Source: Bacteroidota bacterium (GTDB lineage Bacteria > Bacteroidota > Ignavibacteria > Ignavibacteriales > Ignavibacteriaceae). From it: 64,000 nt of DNA. Shown piece after piece: positions 1 to 7,732 of this stretch. Both the position numbers and the translations under genes were made by a program. Location of the stretch: positions 39,593 through 103,592 of the forward strand of contig JAKAKL010000109.1 in assembly GCA_021824565.1 (NCBI GenBank), written 5' to 3'. Position 1 is the stretch's first letter, and every line of letters begins with the position of its first letter. Under the pieces are notes generated by a model that saw nothing but the letters and a program-made list of their open reading frames with translations, did no database searches and was not told the origin of the DNA.

Positions 1-919
1 CAACCGCAATTTTATTTCCGGCAGGCATTGGAAAATTTTCAAATGCCTTCGATAAATTAAAAAGCTCGTTCAGCGTATCAACGCGGATAATTCCAAACTG
101 TTTAAGCACGGAATCGACAACTCTATCGCTGCTGCCAATTGCGCCTGTATGCGATGATGCCGCTTTAATTCCTTCATTTGTTCTGCCTGCTTTTAAAATT
201 ATTATTGGCTTAGAAAAATTATTCTCTGTAATAATTTTTATAAATGATTCGCCGTTGACAAAACTTTCAAGATAGAAAGTAAGTGTCTTAATATTTTCAT
301 CAGACTGCCAGTATGTTAATAGATCGTTTTCATTTATATCTGCTTTGTTTCCGACGCTGATAAAATGTCCGAATCTTATATCTGTATCTCTCAGCGAGTT
401 TAAAACAGCCGCGCCGATTGCGCCGCTTTGTGAAAGGAATGCTGTTCCACCCATTTCTGGTTTTTCCGCAACGAAGGTCGCGTTAAGCTTAATATTTTTA
501 AAGGTATTTATTACACCCATGCAATTTGGTCCGATTAGCCTTGCGCCTGAAGTTTTTATTTTCTCTATTATTTTTTCTTCTAACTTAGCGCCTTCTTCCC
601 CGACTTCTTTAAATCCTGCGGTAACAAGAATTATTGACCGAATATTTTTAGATAGAACCATTTCAATAGAAGTTTCGGCAAACTGCTTCGGCACAACTAC
701 CAGCGCTAAGTCAACGTTTTCGGGCAGCTCTGTAATTGAGTTGAAGCATTTGTATCCTAAAATGCTTTCTGCATTTGGATTGACAGGATAAACTTCCCCT
801 TTAAAACCATACTCCTTTATTGATCTAAGAAGTTCATAGCCGATGCTTTTTTCTTTTGATGAAGCGCCGACAACAGTAAGCTTTTGTGGGTAGAAAAAAT
901 TTTTTATCTCAAAGTGCAT
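1..919 (-). CDS. ADP-forming acyl-CoA synthetase, CoA-binding (alpha) part, 3' end outside window
   Basis: Reading the minus strand from the ATG at 919 gives about 306 residues with no stop before the window edge, so the C-terminal part is missing. The N-terminus has a CoA-binding Rossmann motif (GASSKEKSIG near residue 18), then PVNPNAES, GPNCMGVIN and SQSGAIGAAVL. The motif SSHTGAIGSS near residue 255 fits the phosphohistidine loop of NDP-forming acyl-CoA synthetases. These enzymes interconvert acyl-CoA plus ADP and phosphate with free acid plus ATP in the cytoplasm, usually for substrate-level phosphorylation. AAAGGGAT just before the ATG is a good ribosome site. Whether an ATP-grasp beta part is fused or separate cannot be seen. 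Acetate as substrate is only the commonest case in the family, not shown here. Confidence 0.85.
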   Translation of the reverse strand, partial: MHFEIKNFFYPQKLTVVGASSKEKSIGYELLRSIKEYGFKGEVYPVNPNAESILGYKCFNSITELPENVDLALVVVPKQFAETSIEMVLSKNIRSIILVTAGFKEVGEEGAKLEEKIIEKIKTSGARLIGPNCMGVINTFKNIKLNATFVAEKPEMGGTAFLSQSGAIGAAVLNSLRDTDIRFGHFISVGNKADINENDLLTYWQSDENIKTLTFYLESFVNGESFIKIITENNFSKPIIILKAGRTNEGIKAASSHTGAIGSSDRVVDSVLKQFGIIRVDTLNELFNLSKAFENFPMPAGNKIAV

Positions 920-991
920 TAAATATCCCTTTAAATTTTTGTTTAAATAACTAAAATTTAATCATTAAAATATCAACACGATTTTCCTTTA

Positions 992-1342
992 CTAAAATAA
1001 TTCATTTATTTTTTCAGGCGGACGCGCAAGAATTGCCTTTTCGCCCATCTCAATAATCGGACGCTGAACCAAATCCGGATTCTTTATCATCAGTTTAAGC
1101 ACCTGTTCTTCAGAGAAATTTTTATTTTTAAAATCCAGTTTCTTATAAATCTCTTCATTCTTTCTGAGCAGTTCGCCCGGTTTCATTCCCATTTTCTTTA
1201 GGAGTGATTTTAATTTTGATTCGGAAAAAGGTTCGATATAATAATTAACCTTTTCAAAATCGACTCCCTTTTCAGTTAAAAGCTTAAACACATTTCTGCA
1301 AGTTGAGCAGGTCGGCTTTTCATAAACTGTAATTTTTTTCAT
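992..1342 (-). CDS. ArsC/Spx/YffB-family reductase (arsenate reductase-like)
   Basis: A 116-residue thioredoxin-fold protein beginning MKKITVYEKPTC. The CSTCRN motif near residue 10 holds the nucleophilic cysteine of the ArsC/YffB family plus a second cysteine three residues on, as in Spx-type CxxC proteins. Downstream, LLRKNEEIYKKL and RPIIEMGEKAILARPPE match the family's conserved arginine region. The start at 1342 is preferred over one at 1375 because GGAG lies 11 nt upstream and the fold starts exactly here. Family members reduce arsenate with glutathione or glutaredoxin, or act as regulators; no arsenic genes flank it, so the substrate is open. It is expressed divergently from the next gene. 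Confidence 0.8.
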   Translation of the reverse strand: MKKITVYEKPTCSTCRNVFKLLTEKGVDFEKVNYYIEPFSESKLKSLLKKMGMKPGELLRKNEEIYKKLDFKNKNFSEEQVLKLMIKNPDLVQRPIIEMGEKAILARPPEKINELF

Positions 1343-1466
1343 AAAAACCAAATCTCCATGAATCTTAAACGACAATTTAACAATTTCTTTATAAAAATAT
1401 CTTTGCAGAAATTCTTTTTTATAAAATCCAAAATTTTTATATTCACTACGTATAACTCAATTTTTT

Positions 1467-2225
1467 ATGAAGACATACGAAAATCTACTAAATACTGTAT
1501 CAAGAAAAGGCGCAGCCTACTTAATTCTTCTTGACCCGGACACAACTTTAAATGATAAACTCACCGGTTTTATTAAACACTGTGAGAATTCCGGCGTTGA
1601 TGGATTCCTTGTCGGCGGAAGCTTGATGATTGATGGAGACTTTGGAGATTTTATAGAAAGGGTAAAAGCTTCTACTTCGCTGCCTGTAATAATTTTCCCG
1701 GGCAGTGTAAATCAAGTTTGCTCATCGGCAGATGCAATTTTATTTATTTCTGTAGTAAGCGGAAGAAATCCGGAACATTTGATCGGCAAGCACGTGCTGG
1801 CAGCTCCAATGATTAAGAAATATAAATTAGAGCCAATCTCAACAGGATATATTATAGTTGAGTCGGGTTCTTTAACTACTGCGGAATATATCAGCGGCAG
1901 CATGCCTGTGCCGAGGAATAAGCCCGGTATTGCGGCTGCAACGGCTTTAGCGGCAGAATATCTCGGTATGAAATTAATTTATCTCGAAGCCGGTTCCGGC
2001 GCGGATAATCCGGTGACAAATGCGATGGTTAAAGCAGTGGCGAACACTTGTTCGATTCCCGTAATTGTCGGCGGCGGAATTTGTGATCCTCAGACTGCAA
2101 AAGAAAAAGTGCAAAGCGGTGCTAAAATAATAGTTACTGGTAATTTCTTTGAAGATGAAAAAAATTGGCACTTGATAAAAGATTTTGCCGATGCCGTGCA
2201 CATTAAATCGGCTGTAACTGTCTAA
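1467..2225 (+). CDS. Geranylgeranylglyceryl phosphate synthase (GGGPS/PcrB family)
   Basis: A 252-residue TIM barrel of the GGGPS/PcrB family, which joins a polyprenyl diphosphate to sn-glycerol-1-phosphate by an ether bond. Visible signatures are LLDPDTT (21-27), LVGGSLM (48-54), YLEAGSGAD (172-180), VGGGI (201-205) and VTGNF (223-227); the last three form the phosphate-binding edge of the barrel. The length and sequence style fit the group II enzymes found in archaea and in some Bacteroidota rather than short Bacillus PcrB. The prenyl chain length cannot be read from the sequence. It lies 35 nt upstream of a GmhA-like gene on the same strand, so the two may be co-transcribed. No other archaeal-type lipid gene is seen in this window. 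Confidence 0.88.
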   Translation: MKTYENLLNTVSRKGAAYLILLDPDTTLNDKLTGFIKHCENSGVDGFLVGGSLMIDGDFGDFIERVKASTSLPVIIFPGSVNQVCSSADAILFISVVSGRNPEHLIGKHVLAAPMIKKYKLEPISTGYIIVESGSLTTAEYISGSMPVPRNKPGIAAATALAAEYLGMKLIYLEAGSGADNPVTNAMVKAVANTCSIPVIVGGGICDPQTAKEKVQSGAKIIVTGNFFEDEKNWHLIKDFADAVHIKSAVTV

Positions 2226-2260
2226 GTAAATTTTCTACATTAATTTTAATCCGAAGAAAT

Positions 2261-2848
2261 ATGGATAAGAAAAAATTTGCGATCGACTCGCTTATCGAAA
2301 GCTCTGAAACAAAAATAAAAATAAAAGAAGAATGTTTAACTGATATTCTTGCCGCCGTTGATTTGCTTGTGGCTGCTTATAAAAACGGGAAAAAGCTTTT
2401 GCTCTGCGGAAACGGCGGAAGCGCTGCGGATTGCCAGCATATCGCAACAGAATTGATGATCAGACTGAACCACAATATAAACAGACCTGCTTTAGCAGCG
2501 GTTGCGTTAACTACCGATACTTCCAATCTTACAGCAGGCGGAAATGATATTGGCTATGAAAATGTTTTTGCGAGAAATGTCGAAGGCTTGGGCGGCAGCG
2601 GCGATATTCTTTTAGCAATTTCCACAAGCGGGAATTCTCCTAACGTAATCAAGGCTGTAGAAACTGCGCATTCAAAAGGAATGAAAGTTATTGGATTTCT
2701 CGGCGGCAGCGGCGGCAAGCTGAAAGCTATTGTCGATCTGCCGGTTGTAGTTCCATCTGCAAATACGCAGAGAATTCAGGAAGGTCATATAACAATTGCA
2801 CATATTCTTTGTGAACTAACCGAGAATGAGCTTTACGGGAAAAATTAA
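2261..2848 (+). CDS. gmhA: Phosphoheptose isomerase-like SIS-domain protein (GmhA family)
   Basis: A 195-residue single SIS-domain protein. CGNGGSAADCQH (49-60), TTDTSNLTAGGND (84-96), ISTSGNSPNV (about 120-129) and QRIQEGHI (about 169) follow the sedoheptulose-7-phosphate isomerase pattern, including the GNGGSAADAQH-type phosphate loop. GmhA makes D-glycero-D-manno-heptose-7-phosphate, the first step toward ADP-heptose for lipopolysaccharide cores. Length is that of the family. The rest of the heptose pathway is not in this window, and DiaA-type SIS proteins look similar, so the exact substrate is inferred. It converges on the DUF192 gene, overlapping it by 4 nt at the 3' ends. Confidence 0.82.
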   Translation: MDKKKFAIDSLIESSETKIKIKEECLTDILAAVDLLVAAYKNGKKLLLCGNGGSAADCQHIATELMIRLNHNINRPALAAVALTTDTSNLTAGGNDIGYENVFARNVEGLGGSGDILLAISTSGNSPNVIKAVETAHSKGMKVIGFLGGSGGKLKAIVDLPVVVPSANTQRIQEGHITIAHILCELTENELYGKN

Positions 2849-3408
2849 TTCTGCCCGGTTCTCTTCCACGAAATTTTGTCGCCGACCTTAATTTTATATT
2901 TATTTGTAAAATCCAGGTTCACTTCAATTACGTACATTGCCGGTGCTGTGGATGAATACGTTTGATCGGACAAGGTTTTATCAGCATGCCGGATTGTAAC
3001 AATATCATTTTTTGAATTTATATAAATCATGTCGAGCGGAATAAAAGTATTTCGCATCCAAAAATTTTGAATAGTATCCGCCGGGAAGATAAACAACATG
3101 CCCTGGTTTTCTTCCATGCTTTTGCGAAACATCAATCCGAGTTCCCTGTCAAAATCATTATCAGCAATTTGAATATCTATTTTAGCTTTTACCGAATTGC
3201 TTGACGAGTCAATAAAGGTAAGTTCGCCGTCTTTTCTGAACATAAATTCTTTATCCGTGCTTTCTTTTTTCGGAAGGTTTGTAATTACAAGAAATAAAAT
3301 TACAGCGGCAATTAAAATAGCCCCGATAATTTTATTTACATTATTTTTATTTTTCACTTCGTTTTGTCTTGCCGGAGTCTTTGTTTTATTTTTTCCGTTA
3401 TTTTGCAT
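2845..3408 (-). CDS. DUF192 family protein, membrane-anchored
   Basis: About 187 residues: a basic, Asn/Lys-rich cytoplasmic N-terminus, one hydrophobic helix (GAILIAAVILFLVITNL), then a DUF192 domain outside the membrane. The DUF192 hallmarks are DRELGLMFRKSMEENQGMLFIF, FWMRNTFIPLDMIYI and the final VIEVNLDF..YKIKVGDKI. The family is a small beta-barrel of unknown biochemical role, usually exported in Bacteria. The ATG at 3408 was chosen; an in-frame TTG at 3441 would add 11 residues but has no better ribosome site. It converges with and slightly overlaps the GmhA-like gene. No function is claimed. Confidence 0.85.
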   Translation of the reverse strand: MQNNGKNKTKTPARQNEVKNKNNVNKIIGAILIAAVILFLVITNLPKKESTDKEFMFRKDGELTFIDSSSNSVKAKIDIQIADNDFDRELGLMFRKSMEENQGMLFIFPADTIQNFWMRNTFIPLDMIYINSKNDIVTIRHADKTLSDQTYSSTAPAMYVIEVNLDFTNKYKIKVGDKISWKRTGQN

Positions 3409-3516
3409 TCGCTTGCCTATGATTTTAAATTGCTGGAACAAACATATAAAATTTTCTTCACAACAAAATTGATTTATTTATCTTTATTTTGACAGCTAAA
3501 AAATATTTCTGTTAGA

Positions 3517-4365
3517 ATGAAGATGGAACCTAAAATAATCGAACGCCAAATAATAAACCTGAACGAAACGCAAACGAAAATGCTGATCAGCGGATGGGGA
3601 AAAGATGTCTTTGAAGCCTCGGTTGTAGAAAAAATTACTTATTTATCCGATGGACTAAAAGTAAAAGGTTATCTTGCTTACCCGGTTGATCAATCCGGAA
3701 AATATCCGTGCGTAATCTGGAACCGGGGCGGAGCTAAGAACGACGGTGCTATAGACAGTTTTACAGCGCGGGGAATGTTCGGACAAATTGCAAGCTGGGA
3801 ATTTGTGGTCTTTGCTTCGCAGTACCGCGGCAATGCGGGCGGTGAAGGCAAAGAGCAGCTTGGCGGTGATGAAGTAGATGATATTTTAAATTTGGTACCG
3901 CTTGCAAAAGAACTTCATTTTGCTGACAGCGGGAAATGGGGAATGGAAGGCTGGAGCCGCGGCGGCATGATGTCTTTTTTAGCTTTGCAAAGAAATCATA
4001 ATTTCAAATGCGCTGTTACGGTAGGAGCAATTTCAAATTTCAAGCAGCATTTTGAAAATAACCCGCAATCGATAAATCATTATAAGGAATTAATTGGCGG
4101 TAAAAATCTTGATGATGAAATTGAAAAACGAACGGCAATAAATTTTGTAGAAAGCCTTCCTAATATTCCGTATTTAATTGTTCACGGCGCCGCTGATAAA
4201 ACAGTTCCGCCGCTTCAGTCAATAGAAATGTCCCGCAGAATGATTGAGCTTGAAATACCACACCGTCTTGTTCTCTTTGAAAACGGCGATCATTATTTAC
4301 GAGCCCACCGAAAGGAATTAGACAGTTTAAGAAAATTCTGGTATGAGAAATATTTAAATGGATGA
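3517..4365 (+). CDS. Alpha/beta hydrolase, S9 prolyl-oligopeptidase-like
   Basis: A 282-residue cytoplasmic serine hydrolase with no signal peptide. The nucleophile elbow GWSRGG places Ser147, VHGAADKTVPP gives Asp227, and ENGDHYL gives His259, a complete triad in the expected order. The N-terminal part (GLKVKGYLAYPVDQSGKYPCVIWNRGG) is the usual entry into the hydrolase core of acyl-aminoacyl peptidase/DAP2-like proteins, without a beta-propeller. It may cleave peptides or esters; the substrate is not visible. It stands alone between a minus-strand DUF192 gene and the minus-strand carbonic anhydrase. Confidence 0.83.
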   Translation: MKMEPKIIERQIINLNETQTKMLISGWGKDVFEASVVEKITYLSDGLKVKGYLAYPVDQSGKYPCVIWNRGGAKNDGAIDSFTARGMFGQIASWEFVVFASQYRGNAGGEGKEQLGGDEVDDILNLVPLAKELHFADSGKWGMEGWSRGGMMSFLALQRNHNFKCAVTVGAISNFKQHFENNPQSINHYKELIGGKNLDDEIEKRTAINFVESLPNIPYLIVHGAADKTVPPLQSIEMSRRMIELEIPHRLVLFENGDHYLRAHRKELDSLRKFWYEKYLNG

Positions 4366-4417
4366 AAGCTGATAATAATTTTCAAAATAAATATTAGCAC
4401 TGAAATTAATTATCATT

Positions 4418-5047
4418 TTATTTTAATCTATATGTTTTAGAAATTTCATCAAGACTGCTTATGCAAATGTCTAAATCTTTTAAAATTCCATCTTCAATAT
4501 TATATATCCAGCCATGGACAGTTAATTGCTGTCCGCTCTTCCATGCGTTCTGTACTATAGTTGTATGACAGACATTCGCTGCCTGCTCAGCAACATTCAG
4601 CTCACAAAGCAAACTAATTTTTTCGTTTTCACTTTTGAGAGCATCTATTTTTTCTTGATGATATCTATAAACATCTTTAATATTTCTCAGCCAATTGTCG
4701 ATAAGTCCGTGCTCTTTACTTTCTAATGCCGCTTTAACACCACCACATCCGTAATGTCCGCAGACGATAATATGTTTTACCTTTAAGACCTCTACTGCGA
4801 ATTGAATAACCGAAAGACAGTTCAGGTCGGTATGTACGACTACGTTGGCTATATTGCGATGAACGAAAATTTCACCCGGCAGAAGATCCACAATCTGGTT
4901 TGCCGGTACTCGGCTGTCGGAACAACCAATCCATAAATATTCCGGGCTTTGTTGCTTAGAAAGATTGAGAAAAAAATCTTTGTCTTTTTCTTTCATCCTC
5001 AATGCCCAATTTTTATTGTTGTCAAACAGGTGTTTTAATACTCTCAT
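4418..5047 (-). CDS. can: Beta-class carbonic anhydrase
   Basis: A 209-residue enzyme that hydrates CO2 to bicarbonate. Zinc ligands are Cys42 and Asp44 in GCSDSRVPANQ, His98 and Cys101 in VCGHYGCGG; Arg46 completes the Asp/Arg dyad. The stretch GEIFVHRNIANVV is also typical of the Can/CynT type. No signal peptide, so cytoplasmic. It is read away from the respiratory operon starting at 5580 and is separated from it by a 530-bp AT-rich spacer. No cyanase or carbon-fixation gene is adjacent. Confidence 0.95.
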   Translation of the reverse strand: MRVLKHLFDNNKNWALRMKEKDKDFFLNLSKQQSPEYLWIGCSDSRVPANQIVDLLPGEIFVHRNIANVVVHTDLNCLSVIQFAVEVLKVKHIIVCGHYGCGGVKAALESKEHGLIDNWLRNIKDVYRYHQEKIDALKSENEKISLLCELNVAEQAANVCHTTIVQNAWKSGQQLTVHGWIYNIEDGILKDLDICISSLDEISKTYRLK

Positions 5048-5579
5048 GTTTCATTCAATTTATTATTGTTATTAATACAAAATACCGGAAGTTAGTTTTG
5101 AGTGCAAATATTTTCAAAACGCTTTTTCTATAACCACTCCTTGGTTTAGCCCGATAGTTCTTCATACTTGTCCGCAGATAGGAACTATAATTAGTCCATA
5201 ACTTAGTAAAATCAAAACATTGTATATTGTAAAATAATCATATGCCTTAAAAACTAATTACTAAAAGATCACATAGACCAGTATTCTATATTTTTTATAA
5301 AATAAACTAAAAGTTCAAGTATAAAAAATATATTTAATAATAGAGGTATTTCTCAATTGCAAAAAGTTGTCATTTAAATAATTTTCAGTAACGAGAAGTA
5401 ATTTTGTATTTTTCAACAACTTTTTCATGCACTAATCGCAAACATTCTATTTCATTTCATTTAGCATGTTATATAATTCAATATCAAAAAGTCCAGGTCT
5501 GGCATAATTTTATATAATTACAATGTGTAATTATTAAGTAAAATTTAACTTTAAACTCATTTTTATATAAGGGGCTTTT
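5048..5579. other. AT-rich divergent intergenic region without a gene
   Basis: These 532 bp lie between the carbonic anhydrase (minus) and the HybA-like gene (plus), so promoters for both should be here. Seen directly: an inverted repeat with arms ATAGTTC (5154-5160) and GAACTAT (5182-5188), and a tighter dyad at 5513-5533 described separately. I see no credible open frame, tRNA or riboswitch-like core. The length is unusual for this compact window and suggests regulation of the downstream operon. Confidence 0.6.
5513..5533. promoter_or_regulatory. Candidate operator dyad upstream of the respiratory operon
   Basis: A perfect inverted repeat with 9-bp arms, ATAATTACA and TGTAATTAT, around a 3-bp spacer ATG. 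Its right edge is 46 bp from the start codon of the HybA-like gene, a normal place for a transcription factor site. The arms do not match the FNR/CRP consensus (TTGAT/TGTGA) well. In AT-rich DNA such a dyad could arise by chance, so the regulatory role is inference. Confidence 0.4.
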
Positions 5580-6476
5580 ATGGCAAAACAAAATAGACGG
5601 GACTTTTTAAAGACCGCTGCGGTTGCGGGAACAGCAATCAGCGGCTTATCAATTAAACCGGCAAAGGCAGCACCTAAGAATATTCTATCCGAAGACAGGA
5701 TGGGAGTTCTTGTTGATACTACTGTTTGTATTGGCTGCAGAAACTGCGAATGGGCATGTAAGAACGCTCATAACATGCCTACTCAACCTCAGGATAAATA
5801 CAGCGACAGATCAGTCTTTAAAGAAATGAGACGACCGGATGAAAATGCTTTTACAGTTGTAAATGAATATCCCAATCCTCAAAATTCTGAAATTCCGACA
5901 GATGTAAAGGTTCAATGTATGCACTGCGATCATCCTGCGTGCGTTTCTGCTTGTATAGTCGGTGCATTTTCAAAACACGAAAGCGGCGCAGTTACTTGGG
6001 ATACAACAAGGTGTATCGGATGTCGTTATTGCATGGTTGCCTGTCCTTTCCAGGTTCCTGCTTTTCAGTTTGATAAAGCGTTGAACCCACAAATTAAAAA
6101 ATGCGACTTTTGTTACGAGAGAACTAAAGTAGGAAAACTTCCTGCATGCGTTGAGATTTGTCCGGTTGAGGCTTTAACATACGGAAGCAGAATAGACCTT
6201 ATCAGAATCGCTCGTGATAGAATAAGAAGAAATCCTGAAAAATATGTTAACCATATTTTTGGCGAATTTGAAGTAGGAGGAACATCCTGGCTTTATCTTG
6301 CAAATCAAGATTTCTCAAAGCTGCAATTTCCTAAGCTTGGTGAAAAGCCTGCACCGGGAGTTTCGGAATCTATCCAGCATGGAATATTCGCGTACTTTGT
6401 CCCGCCGGTTTCCTTATATGCTTTGCTCGGCGGTTTGATGTGGATTACTAAACGAAAAAATGAATCAGAAGAATAA
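5580..6476 (+). CDS. HybA-like Tat-exported four [4Fe-4S] ferredoxin subunit
   Basis: 298 residues. RRDFLK (6-11) and the following hydrophobic stretch to AKAA form a twin-arginine signal, so the folded iron-sulfur protein works outside the cytoplasm. Four cysteine groups follow: CIGCRNCEWAC (50-60), CMHCDHPACVSAC, CIGCRYCMVAC and CDFCYE...CVEIC, the arrangement of HybA/DmsB/NrfC electron-wire subunits. A C-terminal helix (YFVPPVSLYALLGGLMW) anchors it in the membrane, as in HybA. It heads a six-gene operon; the next gene, a NrfD/HybB subunit, begins 11 nt later. No hydrogenase or molybdopterin subunit is nearby, so HybA describes the type only. AAGGGGC precedes the ATG. Confidence 0.9.
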   Translation: MAKQNRRDFLKTAAVAGTAISGLSIKPAKAAPKNILSEDRMGVLVDTTVCIGCRNCEWACKNAHNMPTQPQDKYSDRSVFKEMRRPDENAFTVVNEYPNPQNSEIPTDVKVQCMHCDHPACVSACIVGAFSKHESGAVTWDTTRCIGCRYCMVACPFQVPAFQFDKALNPQIKKCDFCYERTKVGKLPACVEICPVEALTYGSRIDLIRIARDRIRRNPEKYVNHIFGEFEVGGTSWLYLANQDFSKLQFPKLGEKPAPGVSESIQHGIFAYFVPPVSLYALLGGLMWITKRKNESEE

Positions 6477-6487
6477 AGGGAAAAACT

Positions 6488-7732
6488 ATGGAATTATTTA
6501 CAAGACCAACAGCAATCAATAAAAAATATTTTACTCCAGGAGTAATTATCTTAATCCTTCTTGCATTGAACGGATTAGGATGGCTCGCTGCAAGATTTAT
6601 ATTCGGCATAGGAGCCGTAACAAACCTCAGCAACCAATATCCCTGGGGAATTTGGATTGGAATTGATGTCGCCGCAGGTGTTGCTCTTGCCGCCGGAGGA
6701 TTTACTACCGCTGCATTGGGGCACGTTATGCACAGAGAATATTATCATGACGTTGTCCGCCCGGCACTTCTTACAGCAATGCTCGGATATACTTTCGTTG
6801 CGATCGGCGTTTTTATAGATATTGGAAGATGGTATTACATCTGGCATCCGCTGATTATGTGGAACGGAAGTTCCGCTCTTTTTGAAGTCGGCATTTGTGT
6901 AATGATTTATCTAACCGTCTTATATATTGAGTTTCTTCCAACCGTCTGCGAAAGATTTATCGGTCATATGAACTTAAAAGGAGGACTAAAATTTCTAAAT
7001 AGACCGGTAGAAAAACTATTGATTCTTCTAAACCGCGGATTATCTAAAACAATGTTCATATTTATTATAGCTGGAGTTGTGCTATCAACTCTGCATCAAT
7101 CTTCGCTTGGAACATTAATGATAATCGCCGGTCCAAAGATGCATCCGTTATGGCAGACGCCGATTCTTCCGCTGTTGTTTTTATTATCTGCAATATCGGT
7201 CGGCTTTCCGATGGTGATATTCGAATCATTGATCGCTGCAAGATCGTTTGGCTTAAAACCGGAGATGCGCGTCCTTTCAAGGTTAGGTACAATGGTGGCG
7301 CCTATACTCGGAGTTTACCTGGCTTTCAAGCTTGGCGATATGTTTATCAGAGAAACTTTTGTCTATCTAACTTCTTTCAATCTTCAGAGTGTTATGTTCG
7401 TAATTGAATTATTGTTCGGCGTAATAATCCCGCTGCGGATGTTTCTATCAAAAGCAGTTCTTAATTCTCCACTCTGGCTTTTTATAGCTTCTTCACTTGT
7501 TGTGTTCGGCGTCTTTTTAAACAGGCTGAATAATTTTGTTATAGCTTACAATCCGCCGTATAAATTTGCGACCTATATACCTTCAATTGGAGAGATATCA
7601 ATTACCGTCGGATTTATTTCACTATTGGTTTTAGCTTACAGATTTATTGTGATGAATTTCCCGGTGATAAGCCAGCCCGACAAAAAATATTCTCCGGCTA
7701 CAAAATTTGCAATAAGAGGAAGTGAAGAATGA
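6488..7732 (+). CDS. NrfD/HybB-type quinone-interacting membrane subunit
   Basis: 414 residues, almost wholly hydrophobic, with about ten membrane helices, matching the NrfD/PsrC/HybB family that exchanges electrons with menaquinone and passes them to a periplasmic ferredoxin subunit. Typical features are QYPWGIWIGIDVAAGVALAAGG near residue 48, the charged GRWYYIWHPLIMWNGSS loop, and a conserved SLGTLMIIAGPKMHPLWQTP segment as in HybB. It follows the HybA-like gene by 11 nt and overlaps the cytochrome gene by 4 nt (ATGA), implying one translationally coupled complex. Direction of electron flow cannot be told from sequence. Confidence 0.92.
   Translation: MELFTRPTAINKKYFTPGVIILILLALNGLGWLAARFIFGIGAVTNLSNQYPWGIWIGIDVAAGVALAAGGFTTAALGHVMHREYYHDVVRPALLTAMLGYTFVAIGVFIDIGRWYYIWHPLIMWNGSSALFEVGICVMIYLTVLYIEFLPTVCERFIGHMNLKGGLKFLNRPVEKLLILLNRGLSKTMFIFIIAGVVLSTLHQSSLGTLMIIAGPKMHPLWQTPILPLLFLLSAISVGFPMVIFESLIAARSFGLKPEMRVLSRLGTMVAPILGVYLAFKLGDMFIRETFVYLTSFNLQSVMFVIELLFGVIIPLRMFLSKAVLNSPLWLFIASSLVVFGVFLNRLNNFVIAYNPPYKFATYIPSIGEISITVGFISLLVLAYRFIVMNFPVISQPDKKYSPATKFAIRGSEE

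Noticed and set aside
345..791. 148-codon plus-strand frame over the left-edge synthetase
   Set aside because: The minus strand encodes a clear CoA-binding protein through the same region; this frame has no family features.
5154..5188. Inverted repeat ATAGTTC / GAACTAT as a terminator or riboswitch
   Set aside because: Seven-base arms and a 21-nt loop with no T-run; too weak to call.
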